This document shows positions 1 through 8,168 of a stretch of 64,000 bases of DNA, piece after piece; the first letter of the stretch is position 1, and every line of letters starts with the position of its first letter. The notes below the pieces were generated by a model, which saw nothing but the letters and a program-made list of their open reading frames with translations, did no database searches and had not been told where the DNA came from. Both the position numbers and the translations under genes were made by a program. The stretch is from Flavobacterium aquicola (GTDB taxonomy: Bacteria > Bacteroidota > Bacteroidia > Flavobacteriales > Flavobacteriaceae): assembly GCF_003385115.1 (NCBI RefSeq), contig NZ_QUNI01000014.1:1-64000 (forward strand), read 5' to 3'.

Positions 1-200
1 ATTTATACTTTTTATATAAATTATTTATACGTTTTATATAAATTAATTGTATTTTTTATATAAATAAATTATACATTTTATATAAATTAATTATACGTTT
101 TATATAAATTAATTGTATTTTTTATATAAAACAATTATACTTTTTATATAAATAATTTATACTTTTTATATAAATCATTTATACGTTTCATATAAATTAA
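1..200. repeat. AT-rich tandem repeat, about 22 bp unit, nine copies
   Basis: About nine consecutive units of 21-23 bp share the core TTTTATATAAAT preceded by a TTATAC or TTGTAT segment. Units 2-3 and 5-6 match each other better than their neighbours, so there is a higher-order period of about 66 bp. The array starts at the window edge and probably continues leftwards. It has no coding potential and no spacer-like unique sequence, so it is not a CRISPR. Confidence 0.85.
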
Positions 201-296
201 TCATAGAAATACCGACTTTAGATGGAGAATTTAAATTCTAAGACTGATGGAATAATGCTGAAGTCCGATAGGGAGTACTATATTATTATATCAAAA

Positions 297-329
297 CCTC
301 ACCCCCAACCCCTCTCCAAAGGAGAGAGG
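297..329. repeat. Short palindromic intergenic repeat
   Basis: A C-rich stretch with the hairpin CCTCTCC-AAA-GGAGAG stands out in otherwise AT-rich DNA. Sequences of this kind recur between genes in many bacterial genomes. Only one copy is seen in this window, so calling it a dispersed repeat rests on general knowledge. Confidence 0.45.
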
Positions 330-391
330 AGCTATGATTTAGACGTGTATTTGATATTATATAAAAGGACAATTCTTGTTATGAATCGCAA

Positions 392-500
392 ATGCCCTAG
401 CCCTGTGCTTCGCCAGTTCGCTTCGCTCGTGTGCAGTGGAAATCCTCCCTGGCCGGGATTCGGCCGGGGAGATTGTAACGGATAGCAGGTTTTGGCTCTT
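392..500 (+). repeat. Hairpin repeat family 1, copy A
   Basis: The copy begins AAATGCCCTAGCCCTG and ends with an ACGGATAGCAGG block. The central hairpin is AAT, an unpaired C, 11 bp (441-455), loop GGATT (456-460), the 11 bp partner and ATT (461-474). One of the 11 pairs is G-T, allowed in RNA. A second inverted repeat (GCTTCGC/GCGAAGC type, about 405-434) is inserted in the left arm and is absent from the other copies. Related copies lie at 10627-10713, 46837-46917 and 57665-57814. Confidence 0.75.
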
Positions 501-637
501 AAAAATATAATTGCAAAAAAAGATCTATCAAAATCAGAACAACAAACAAGCACCTGACACTTCACTACTATATCTACTCCTTAATATGTCTGCAGCAGAA
601 CGAACCGCCTATCGATTTTGTTTTTAATATTTTATTC

Positions 638-645
638 TATTTTTG
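638..645 (+). promoter_or_regulatory. -7 promoter element (TAttTTTG) of the symporter gene
   Basis: It matches the Bacteroidota -7 consensus TAnnTTTG, 18 bp before the ATG at 664. The in-frame TTG at 643 is part of this element, so it cannot be the start codon. Confidence 0.6.
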
Positions 646-663
646 TTAACTAATACACCTTTC

Positions 664-1914
664 ATGGATAATTCTACTTTGAATACTTCTTTAAAAAATA
701 AAAACATACTACAGCGTATTTTTTTAAATTTTACTTTTTGGGTACTTGCAGCGATAATCGCTGGTGTTTTATTGGGTCATTTTTTTCCTGAAAAAGGAAT
801 CGAAATGGAAATTTTCGGGAAAATATTCGTTGATATAATTAAACTTTTTATTACCCCAATTATTTTTCTAACTATTGTTTTAGGAATTTCCGGGATAGGG
901 GATTTAAAAAAAGTTGGACGCATTGGCTTAAAAGCCTTATTCTATTTTGAAGTAGTTTCTACATTGGCATTAGTCATAGGAGTTACAGTAGCCTACATCT
1001 TGCAGCCTGGCATAATAGACAAATCTGGATTAGTACTGCAGGACGCCAGTAAATACACAAAAGGTGCTGCTGAAAATTTTTCGTGGCTGCAATTCTTTTT
1101 ATCCAATCTTACTTTGCAGGTTTTAGCTGTGGCAATTATTGCTGGAATTGCCCTTAATCACTATAAGCACCGCGAGCGGGCTATTATTATCTTGGAACGG
1201 TTGTCTAAAATAGTTTTTACGGGTTTAAAATACGTGATGTATCTCGCTCCGCTGGGTGCTTTTGGAGGCATGGCTTATACTATTGGGAAATTTGGATTAG
1301 CCACACTTATTCCTCTAGGAAAATTAATGCTTTCTGTTTATTTGACAATGTTTTTGTTTGTTTTTATAGTTCTTGGAGGGATTTTGCGCTACTATAAAAT
1401 TAAAATATTGGATTTATTGAAATATATTAGAGAAGAAATATTACTGGTTCTTGGAACATCTTCTTCAGAATCAGCTCTGCCTTCTATTATGCTAAAACTA
1501 GAAAAATTGGGATGCAGTAAATCTGTAGTGGGATTGGTGATTCCAACGGGCTATTCTTTTAATTTGGACGGCACTTCAATTTATTTATCGATGTCTGTAA
1601 TTTTTTTAGCCCAATTGTATAATGTCGATTTAAGTTTTTGGGAAATTATAGGAATCATCAGCATTCTAATAATCACATCAAAAGGAGCCGCAGGAGTGAC
1701 AGGAAGCGGATTTATTGTTATGGCATCGACCTTGACAGCAATTCATAAAATCCCTGTGGAAGGGCTGGCTTTTTTATTAGGCATAGATAAATTTATGAGC
1801 GAAGCCAGGGCTATCACAAACCTCATAGGGAACAGTGTTTCGACAATTGTTATTGCTAAAAGCGAAAATGATTTTACAGAACCCAATTTAGAAAATACTG
1901 AAGAAGGATTTTAA
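664..1914 (+). CDS. dctA: Dicarboxylate/amino acid:cation symporter (DctA/GltP family)
   Basis: This is a 416-residue inner-membrane carrier of the DAACS family, which imports C4-dicarboxylates or acidic amino acids with Na+ or H+. Family hallmarks are a serine-rich SSSESALPS loop (about residue 266), PTGYSFNLDG (about 294), a GAAGVTGSG re-entrant segment (about 341) and MSEARAITNLIGN near residue 380. That last motif resembles DctA more than glutamate carriers, but the substrate cannot be fixed from sequence. The ATG at 664 was chosen because the upstream TTG lies inside the promoter. It appears monocistronic, and a convergent tRNA terminator follows. Confidence 0.8.
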   Translation: MDNSTLNTSLKNKNILQRIFLNFTFWVLAAIIAGVLLGHFFPEKGIEMEIFGKIFVDIIKLFITPIIFLTIVLGISGIGDLKKVGRIGLKALFYFEVVSTLALVIGVTVAYILQPGIIDKSGLVLQDASKYTKGAAENFSWLQFFLSNLTLQVLAVAIIAGIALNHYKHRERAIIILERLSKIVFTGLKYVMYLAPLGAFGGMAYTIGKFGLATLIPLGKLMLSVYLTMFLFVFIVLGGILRYYKIKILDLLKYIREEILLVLGTSSSESALPSIMLKLEKLGCSKSVVGLVIPTGYSFNLDGTSIYLSMSVIFLAQLYNVDLSFWEIIGIISILIITSKGAAGVTGSGFIVMASTLTAIHKIPVEGLAFLLGIDKFMSEARAITNLIGNSVSTIVIAKSENDFTEPNLENTEEGF

Positions 1915-1960
1915 CTATTTCTAACGTTTAGAAATTTATCGGTTTATATAAGTAATGCAT

Positions 1961-1996
1961 AAAAAAAAGAGGCCTTCTAAATCTAGAAAGCCTCTT
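1961..1996 (-). terminator. Intrinsic terminator of tRNA-Asp copy 1
   Basis: An AGAGGC...GCCTCT stem with inner TTCTA/TAGAA pairing is followed on the minus strand by a run of Ts (A-run at 1961-1968 on the plus strand). It lies 12 bp beyond the 3' end of the tRNA. Confidence 0.75.
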
Positions 1997-2007
1997 GAAC
2001 AATGTTG

Positions 2008-2081
2008 CGGTCTGGACGGGACTCGAACCCGCGACCCCATGCGTGACAGGCATGTATTCTAACCAACTGAACTACCAAACC
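2008..2081 (-). tRNA. tRNA-Asp (GTC), copy 1
   Basis: The 74-nt cloverleaf has acceptor stem GGTTTGG/CCAGACC, a D arm with GTTCAGTTGG, an anticodon loop CTGTCAC giving anticodon GTC, a T arm with GGTTCGAGTCC and discriminator G. The CCA end is not encoded (CAA follows). A matching copy lies 262 bp upstream in transcription order, with similar flanks. Confidence 0.95.
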
Positions 2082-2300
2082 CTGCTTTATTGCGAGTGCA
2101 AAGATACAATAGATTTTCGTTTACGCAACTATTTTATAACACAAGAACAAAAAAAAATGTAACTACTTAAAAATCAAAAAAGCCATCCGTAGATTCCGAA
2201 AAAATTCAGAAACATTGGAAAGCTTTTCATTGGTCTAACTACAAACCGATCTCGTTCTAAACGAGAAAACAACACAACTAGCTTTAGATACCGTATTTGG

Positions 2301-2331
2301 ACAAAAAAGCCTTTCTGTTACGAAAGGCTTT
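2301..2331 (-). terminator. Intrinsic terminator of tRNA-Asp copy 2
   Basis: Stem AAGCCTTTC/GAAAGGCTT with a 6-nt loop is followed on the minus strand by six Ts. Its sequence is unrelated to the terminator of copy 1, so each tRNA appears to be a separate transcription unit. Confidence 0.75.
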
Positions 2332-2342
2332 CCCCAATATTG

Positions 2343-2416
2343 CGGTCTGGACGGGACTCGAACCCGCGACCCCATGCGTGACAGGCATGTATTCTAACCA
2401 ACTGAACTACCAAACC
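2343..2416 (-). tRNA. tRNA-Asp (GTC), copy 2
   Basis: The 74-nt sequence matches copy 1 with the same GTC anticodon. About 50 bp of upstream sequence (CTTTATTGCG, then CAAAGATACAATAGAT) is also nearly the same in both, and it contains the promoter-like CAAAGATA (reverse complement TATCTTTG). Confidence 0.95.
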
Positions 2417-2502
2417 TCTGCTTTATTGCGGTGGCAAAGATACAATAGATTTCCGTTTACGCAAGTCTTTTATTGGAGAATTTTAATTTTTTTTTAGTTC
2501 GA

Positions 2503-3429
2503 TTATCCAAAGTTTTGTTTTTCAACTAAATATGCGGTCAAAATTTTATCAAAACTTTCGCCAACCCCCACCGGAATGTACTTTATTTTGTTTTGAGCAC
2601 AGGTCAACGCCAGCTTTTTGAAGTAATCGCCCACCTGTTTTTCATATTCCTGCTTCACATTATCTGCAAAAATTACTACTTCGTCTCCTGTTTCAACATC
2701 GATAAACTTTCTCGGAGCATTGTCAAAATCAAATTTTCGCTCTGTTTCATTGTCAACAACATGAAATAAAACCACTTTGTGCTTATCGTGTTTGAGATGC
2801 TGTAGAGCATTAAAAAGTGCTTCCTCATTTTCGGACTGAAACATATCTGTAAACAATATAATCATCGAGCGACGGTGAATCTTCTCGGCAATTTGATGTA
2901 AATAGGTAATAGTGTCGGTGCTTTTTTTCTCTTTTGGACTTTCTAAAAGCCCTTCAAGAGTATTCAAGATCATTCTGTGATGACGATCGCTTCCTTTTTC
3001 GGGTGCATAATATTCATAACTGTCCGAAAACACACTCAAACCTACGGCATCACGCTGTTTCTTCAACAAATTCATTAAAACCGCCGACGCCAATACTGAA
3101 AAACCGATTTTGCTTTCGTAAAACTTCTGGTTCTCTTTCAATTTGGGATAATGCATCGACGAGGAATTGTCTATAATAATATGACACCTTAAATTAGTCT
3201 CTTCTTCAAAACACTTCGTGTACAAACGATCGGTTTTGGCAAATAATTTCCAATCAATATGCTTGGTGCTTTCTCCTGTATTATAAACCTTATGCTCGGC
3301 AAACTCGGCCGAAAACCCATGAAACGGACTTTTATGCATACCCGAAATAAAACCTTCCACCACTTGATTAGCCAGCAATTCCAAATGCTGAAAACTGGAT
3401 ATTTTTTCTATCTGTGATTCTATCTTCAT
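2503..3429 (-). CDS. DUF58 domain protein (vWA-like, MoxR-associated type)
   Basis: This 308-residue cytoplasmic protein has the DUF58 signature: GFSAEFAEHKVYNTGE (38-53), then HIDWKLFAKTDRLY (57-70) followed by the Glu-rich EEETNL. A von Willebrand A-like strand with IIDNSSSM (85-92) resembles a MIDAS metal site. In other Bacteroidota such genes sit beside MoxR AAA ATPases and membrane vWA proteins of the aerotolerance (Bat) cluster. Here none of those partners lies next to it, so its role is unclear. A TAnnTTTG-type element sits only 4 bp before the ATG (3434-3441), suggesting a very short leader. Confidence 0.8.
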   Translation of the reverse strand: MKIESQIEKISSFQHLELLANQVVEGFISGMHKSPFHGFSAEFAEHKVYNTGESTKHIDWKLFAKTDRLYTKCFEEETNLRCHIIIDNSSSMHYPKLKENQKFYESKIGFSVLASAVLMNLLKKQRDAVGLSVFSDSYEYYAPEKGSDRHHRMILNTLEGLLESPKEKKSTDTITYLHQIAEKIHRRSMIILFTDMFQSENEEALFNALQHLKHDKHKVVLFHVVDNETERKFDFDNAPRKFIDVETGDEVVIFADNVKQEYEKQVGDYFKKLALTCAQNKIKYIPVGVGESFDKILTAYLVEKQNFG

Positions 3430-3502
3430 CTTTCAAAAGTATTAAAAGATTGAATGATTAAAAAATTAAATGACTATCCATTATCAATACCAAACTATAA
3501 AA

Positions 3503-3583
3503 TTAGCCACAGATCAAAAAGATTAGCACAGATTTTTTAAAATTTTACGAATCAAATCTGTCTGAATCTTTTTAATCTGTGGC
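3503..3583. repeat. Imperfect palindromic repeat family 2, copy 1
   Basis: The left arm TTAGCCACAGAT is mirrored by a right arm ending ATCTGTGGC, and the interior contains further CAGATT/AATCTG pairs. The same words (GCCACAGAT, CACAGATTT, AATCTGT) occur at 60774-60887 and partly at 57483-57516. Confidence 0.6.
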
Positions 3584-3624
3584 AAAAAAACAGAATCGAT
3601 ATACTTTTCGAATGATTATTAAAA

Positions 3625-3657
3625 AATTAAAAAAGGCCTGACATAAGCCAAACCTTT
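3625..3657 (-). terminator. Possible terminator of the lipoprotein operon
   Basis: An imperfect stem around GGCCTGAC...GCCAAACC is followed on the minus strand by a T-run. It resembles the better terminator at 10121-10154 and lies 116 bp beyond the last lipoprotein stop. Confidence 0.4.
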
Positions 3658-3772
3658 CTAACTAACCCAAACTTATTTAAATAGAAAATCACATTTTTTG
3701 CTGAAATTTAAAACTTTGTACTTACTGATTATGGGCATTGAAGACTCGCACCGAAACTTTTTATATTCATTT

Positions 3773-4564
3773 TTATATTTTTTTCCACTCTAAAGTAATA
3801 GAACTTTTACCAACAGTTTGTTTTATCGGATAGCCATCTTGGTTATATTCATAAATAATATCGATTATTGTTGTATCACCAGACGAATTGGTCTGTGTCA
3901 TTTTTATTATGTTATTTTTATTGAAGAAAGGAAACGCACGTTCTGCCGACAAAGAAGTTTCTGCATTAATTTTATCGTCATACACATATACAACCGAAGT
4001 ATCCATCAATCCATTCGGATTATTTGCATCAATCTGACTGTATATAGTATATTTTGATACATTACCATCTGTATTAAATTCAAAAACTGCCCTTCTACCT
4101 GGTAATGAATTCCCGCTGTTTATTGTTTTTTGAATGACGGAATTACCGTTATATTCAAAAAAATCACTCTTTTCATAATTAAATACCGATGGGAAATCAT
4201 ACGAGTTTTCAAAAAACTTTCTCTCAATAAGCCTGTTCTGAGCATCATAAACATGAGTTGTCTTGGTTTTACTATAGGAAGGGAAAGGACCTCCTGACGA
4301 AGAATCAAATATTTCTTCAAGTCTGCCATTTGAATTATAAAAGAATGCTGTTTTATAATTTGTAGAAGCAGGATTCATCTGTTCCAGCACAATTAATTTA
4401 TTATCAGCATCATAAGTGTAATTAGTATTCGAACTTCCAAAAATAGTTTTAGTTAACAAATAAGTGGGCTTAGCCGGTTCTGGTGTTGATTCATCATCTT
4501 TACTGCATGAAATGACGAAAAGAGATGATATAATTATGACGATAATTGTTTTTAGTGTTTTCAT
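3773..4564 (-). CDS. YD-repeat-like lipoprotein, family A, copy 1
   Basis: This 263-residue protein has a lipoprotein signal peptide with lipobox FVISC (Cys20) followed by acidic KDDE, so it is probably anchored to a membrane facing the periplasm or outside. The mature part has recurring short beta segments of the type YTYDADNKL, FFYNSNGRLEE, HVYDAQNRLIE and YEYNQDGYPIKQT. These resemble single YD (Rhs-like) repeats and the DUF4595-type lipoproteins of Bacteroidota. It is the last gene of a five-gene minus-strand array and is paralogous to 5147-5923 and 6571-7311, which share the terminal EYNxDGYP block. Function is unknown. Confidence 0.75.
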   Translation of the reverse strand: MKTLKTIIVIIISSLFVISCSKDDESTPEPAKPTYLLTKTIFGSSNTNYTYDADNKLIVLEQMNPASTNYKTAFFYNSNGRLEEIFDSSSGGPFPSYSKTKTTHVYDAQNRLIERKFFENSYDFPSVFNYEKSDFFEYNGNSVIQKTINSGNSLPGRRAVFEFNTDGNVSKYTIYSQIDANNPNGLMDTSVVYVYDDKINAETSLSAERAFPFFNKNNIIKMTQTNSSGDTTIIDIIYEYNQDGYPIKQTVGKSSITLEWKKI

Positions 4565-4573
4565 AATTTTCTT

Positions 4574-5134
4574 TTAGTTTTTATATAGTTTTAATTCTCC
4601 CGAAACTGTTCCTTCTCCTTGTAAATCGTCTGCATTATACATTTTGCTGGCTTCCAGTTTTATGTCATTCAGCCTGCATTTAATTTCATTGCCATTAACT
4701 GTAAAAACTAATTCTCCAGACGTTGGCTTTGCATCCCAAACATTCATTTTATTATTAGGCAATCCTTCGATAAAACTTACTCCGATCTCATTTTCTGGAT
4801 TTTTATCTAAAGTGTAATCTTTAGGGAATATCAAATATTCTTTCCCGCTTTCTGGAAAATCCGGAGTATTAAAATTAATGGTAAAAACTTTCGCTGGATT
4901 GGTTTTATCTTTTACCGCAATAGTCATAGTTCCCATTGTTATTACGCCACCACAGACACCCTCTGCAATGATTTGTTTACCATTACAGGTTAGGACAATT
5001 TTCCCAGAGCCTTCTTTGGCAATAAGCTCGGTATTTTCTTTGATGTTTTCAACAGCTTCGTTTATAGTTGCTGTTTCTTCTTTTTTGCAGGAAGCCAGAA
5101 GTATTATTATAACTAAAAGCAATAAATTTTTCAT
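4574..5134 (-). CDS. Small lipoprotein, family B, copy 1
   Basis: This 186-residue protein has lipobox LLASC (Cys16) and then charged KKEE. The mature domain is beta-rich and ends with SGELVFTVNGNEIKC and SGELKLYKN. These segments align with SGNLTLVVDGNKITA and TGTLTFYRQ of 5942-6541, so the two are paralogs. It lies 9 bp upstream of family A copy 1, consistent with cotranscription. No enzyme motif is visible and function is unknown. Confidence 0.75.
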   Translation of the reverse strand: MKNLLLLVIIILLASCKKEETATINEAVENIKENTELIAKEGSGKIVLTCNGKQIIAEGVCGGVITMGTMTIAVKDKTNPAKVFTINFNTPDFPESGKEYLIFPKDYTLDKNPENEIGVSFIEGLPNNKMNVWDAKPTSGELVFTVNGNEIKCRLNDIKLEASKMYNADDLQGEGTVSGELKLYKN

Positions 5135-5146
5135 CTTGATTAAATT

Positions 5147-5923
5147 TTAGATACGTTCATATTCATAGATTATTGACTTGTTGTCAAAAGAACTTGTTTT
5201 TTTGACGGGATAACCATCAGCATTATATTCATAAGTATAGGTGATTGTAGTACCCGAAGATTCATATTTTCCTGAATTATTTGCCGACGAATAAGGATAA
5301 TTATATATCAATGGCAAAGATTCATAAGGGGATTTTTTTGTATCGTAATTAGAATATAGACTAGTATAGTTCAACACACCATTTGGATTATTGTTGGTAA
5401 TATTGGTATAAACAGAATTTGTTGTGATGTTTCCGTTGACTACATCCAGCACACTTATACTAGTGTTGCCATCCATTCTCCAGTCTTTCAGCTTAATAAC
5501 ATTAGGGGTAGTATAATCAAACACTATGTCTGTAAAATCATTATAATTCTCTGATCCAACACGTTTTTGCACATACATTGAATATACTCTTCCTTCAGAA
5601 TCGTATCCATACATGTATCTAAATGTAAATGAAGTTGATCCGGTATAGTCTTCCTGAGACTGGACAACTTTTCCATTTTCATAAGTATAATTTTTTACAG
5701 ATTGGGTTACTCCAAAAGCATCGATTTTTCCTATTTCGATAATTTTTACAAGTTGATTCTGATCGTTATAAGCAAACGTTTTGGTTGTGTTTTCACTAAT
5801 TTCTTTCACAATTCTGTTTGCTTTCATTTCATGGGGTGTTTCTGAATCAGAATCATTATTACTACAAGAGATAGTAAATACTGCCATAAGTAAAAGGACT
5901 ATTTTATTTATTTGTGTTTTCAT
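5147..5923 (-). CDS. YD-repeat-like lipoprotein, family A, copy 2
   Basis: This 258-residue protein has lipobox FTISC (Cys20) followed by SNNDSD. YD-like segments include FAYNDQNQLVKI, YTYENGKVVQS, YGYDSEGRVYS and the closing YTYEYNADGYPVKKTS. It is 12 bp from the next gene (family B copy 1) and 18 bp from the preceding one (family B copy 2). The length and domain order match the other two A copies. Function is unknown. Confidence 0.75.
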   Translation of the reverse strand: MKTQINKIVLLLMAVFTISCSNNDSDSETPHEMKANRIVKEISENTTKTFAYNDQNQLVKIIEIGKIDAFGVTQSVKNYTYENGKVVQSQEDYTGSTSFTFRYMYGYDSEGRVYSMYVQKRVGSENYNDFTDIVFDYTTPNVIKLKDWRMDGNTSISVLDVVNGNITTNSVYTNITNNNPNGVLNYTSLYSNYDTKKSPYESLPLIYNYPYSSANNSGKYESSGTTITYTYEYNADGYPVKKTSSFDNKSIIYEYERI

Positions 5924-5941
5924 GAATTTAAGTCTATAAAA

Positions 5942-6541
5942 TTATTGTCTGTAAAATGTCAATGTCCCAGTCAAAACACCATTATTGGCAAAATTTCCTG
6001 TATTACCATTTGTAAAAAAACCACTGTCGGTTTGGGGATATAGAGTAATGCCAGCAAGATCTGCGGTTATTTTATTTCCATCGACCACAAGTGTTAGGTT
6101 TCCTGAAGTATTTTTGGAACTCCATTCTATAAGAGTTGTACCAGATATTTCAGTAATATTCATTGTAATGTGAGCAGGGTCGGTATCAGAACTGTCTTCT
6201 ACCAAAGTATAAGTGGTGGTTTTTTCGGGAAGCTGAGTGATATTAAAATAGGAAGAAAACGTTCGCAGATTATTGTCGGACTGATTGGCTCCAATATAAT
6301 TTGCACCTGCTGCATTTGCCCAGCCGCATGGCCCTGCTATTTTAAATTCCTGCCCGCCGGCTGTCAGAATTATAGCTGCGGTTCCGGCACTCGGTGTCTG
6401 CCCAGAATTATTATTATCATTATCATCGCTATCACCTTTATCACATGAAATTGATAGAATGCTCAGCATAATAATCAAGAAATAAGACAAGATGTTTTTT
6501 ACGTTAATTGAGAAATGTTTTTCTTTGTTTTTCATGACCAT
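5942..6541 (-). CDS. Small lipoprotein, family B, copy 2
   Basis: This 199-residue protein starts with a longer charged N-region than usual, then a hydrophobic segment and lipobox LSISC, followed by a low-complexity Asp/Asn linker. The mature domain resembles family B copy 1, with SGNLTLVVDGNKITADL and a final TGTLTFYRQ. ATG codons at 6541 and 6535 are both possible starts. It lies between two family A genes. Function is unknown. Confidence 0.75.
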   Translation of the reverse strand: MVMKNKEKHFSINVKNILSYFLIIMLSILSISCDKGDSDDNDNNNSGQTPSAGTAAIILTAGGQEFKIAGPCGWANAAGANYIGANQSDNNLRTFSSYFNITQLPEKTTTYTLVEDSSDTDPAHITMNITEISGTTLIEWSSKNTSGNLTLVVDGNKITADLAGITLYPQTDSGFFTNGNTGNFANNGVLTGTLTFYRQ

Positions 6542-6570
6542 AGATATTTAGTAGATTATTAATTGAAGTT

Positions 6571-7311
6571 TTACAAACGTTTGTATTCATAGACTCGGGT
6601 AAAACTATCCGTTCTTTTTGTTGGATAACCATCGAGATTGTATTCATATTGGCTTGAGCCAATTCCTCCTCCATTGTATTGAGCAGTTTTAATGTTATTT
6701 GCAGAACTTGGAAAAAGGAATCCCTGCGGGAATGAAGAAGCAGCATTTTTTTTATCATCATAAGTATAATTTATAACCGCAGAAAAAGTTCCCTCTGGAT
6801 TAGCATCGGTAGCATCATTGTAAGACTTTAATTCTATGATATTCCCATTCTCATCATAAGTATATGTTTGTCTCCATCCGACATCAGTAGTTGCAGATCG
6901 GTAATCTTCGGTAATAACATTGCCACTATAAGAATATTTGAAAGTGTCGAAACCACTTCTTCCAATTTTTTTTATGATTTTTTTATTGGCATCATAAAAG
7001 AATTCAGTAACTATGGCTCCATTATCGGCTTGCACTAATTTTTGCAGTGTGCCATCTGCATTGTAGACTAAATTTTGATTCAAATCAGGATTAAAATCAT
7101 TTCCATTTCGTTTATAATTATCAAGACGATTATTACTGTCATAGCTATAAGTACTTGTAAGACCATCACTGTCTGTTATTTTCAATAGCAAATTTTGATG
7201 GGCTTCCGGCTGGGTTTCCGGCTGTATTTCGGATGTTTCATCTTTGCTGCAGGAAGAAAATACCATCAGGCAAATTATAATCACTTTATAAAATGTATTA
7301 CTGTTTTTCAT
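6571..7311 (-). CDS. YD-repeat-like lipoprotein, family A, copy 3
   Basis: This 246-residue protein has lipobox VFSSC (Cys21) and is the first gene of the A-B-A-B-A array. YD-like segments include YSYDSNNRLDNY, LVYNADGTLQKL, FFYDANKKIIKK, YTYDENGNIIEL and YEYNLDGYPTKRT. These are the clearest of the three A copies, with a spacing of about 35-45 residues. It is divergent from the LytTR/histidine-kinase pair across 152 bp, so the array is a plausible target of that regulator, though this is inference. No perfect -7 element is seen upstream. Confidence 0.75.
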   Translation of the reverse strand: MKNSNTFYKVIIICLMVFSSCSKDETSEIQPETQPEAHQNLLLKITDSDGLTSTYSYDSNNRLDNYKRNGNDFNPDLNQNLVYNADGTLQKLVQADNGAIVTEFFYDANKKIIKKIGRSGFDTFKYSYSGNVITEDYRSATTDVGWRQTYTYDENGNIIELKSYNDATDANPEGTFSAVINYTYDDKKNAASSFPQGFLFPSSANNIKTAQYNGGGIGSSQYEYNLDGYPTKRTDSFTRVYEYKRL

Positions 7312-7435
7312 GATTTCTATGGTCTATTATTAGTTGTGTTACATAACTTCATTACAAAGGTGTACAACCGTTTACTCTAAAAAAATCACTAATAGATAAA
7401 TGACTCTTTAAATAGACGAATGAAGATCAAATACT

Positions 7436-7443
7436 TATATTTG
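7436..7443 (+). promoter_or_regulatory. -7 promoter element (TAtaTTTG) of the two-component operon
   Basis: It matches TAnnTTTG and ends 20 bp before the ATG of the response regulator. Confidence 0.6.
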
Positions 7444-7463
7444 TAAAAATTCAACTTATATAA

Positions 7464-8168
7464 ATGAAACCCTACAACTGTATTATCATTGATGATGACG
7501 AAATTGACAGACTGACTGTTCTTTCTTTTGTAAAAAAATTTCCCAGCCTGAACATTCTAGGTGTTTTTGAATCGGCGGAAGAAGCAATCCCTTTTATTGA
7601 AAAAGAAAAAACAGACATCCTGTTTCTTGACATTGATATGCCAAAATTGAGCGGAATTGATTTTCGAAAATCCGCACTTGAGGTTCCTGTCTGCATTTTC
7701 ATAACAGCACATCCGGAACATGCCGTTGAAAGTTTTCAAATCGACACACTGGATTTTATCGTCAAACCATTAAAACTGGATCGCTTCACACAAACCATAA
7801 AACGAATTGAAGAATTTATGGAAATTAAACTCAAAGCTTCACTTTTTGAAGCCAGTATTGGCGGTGATACCATTTATATAAAAGAAGGCCACGAACAGAC
7901 GAAGGTCAAACTTCATGAAATTTTATACCTCGAAGCATTAAAAGATTATACGCTTGTAATTACCGATAAAAAAAGACATTGCGTTTTATCAAGTATCGGA
8001 AATCTTTTGAAAGAAAACCATTTTCAATCTTTTATCCGGATTCACAGAAGTTTTGCGGTTCAAAAGCAATTCATTCAGAAAATAAATACTTCAGAAATTA
8101 TTTTAAACAATAACATTGCAATTCCTGTTGGAAGAAGTTACAAAGAAAACCTAAACCTGTTTTCATGA
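7464..8168 (+). CDS. LytTR-family response regulator
   Basis: This 234-residue protein has an N-terminal receiver domain with acidic residues IIDDDE (8-13), phosphoacceptor Asp56 in FLDIDMP, Thr81 in FITAH and Lys101 in FIVKPL. A LytTR DNA-binding domain follows (about 135-234), with YLEALKDYTLV and FIRIHRSFAV. LytTR regulators bind direct repeats upstream of target genes. The stop overlaps the next gene by 4 bp (ATGA), so it is translationally coupled to the histidine kinase. The divergent lipoprotein array is a possible target. Confidence 0.9.
   Translation: MKPYNCIIIDDDEIDRLTVLSFVKKFPSLNILGVFESAEEAIPFIEKEKTDILFLDIDMPKLSGIDFRKSALEVPVCIFITAHPEHAVESFQIDTLDFIVKPLKLDRFTQTIKRIEEFMEIKLKASLFEASIGGDTIYIKEGHEQTKVKLHEILYLEALKDYTLVITDKKRHCVLSSIGNLLKENHFQSFIRIHRSFAVQKQFIQKINTSEIILNNNIAIPVGRSYKENLNLFS

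Noticed and set aside
1..200. CRISPR-like appearance of the tandem array
   Set aside because: Units are adjacent without unique spacers, the sequence is almost only A and T, and no cas gene is present.
222..485. 87-residue open frame at the left end
   Set aside because: It runs through two repeat elements, has low-complexity Pro/Arg-rich content and no homolog-like pattern; it is repeat sequence, not a gene.
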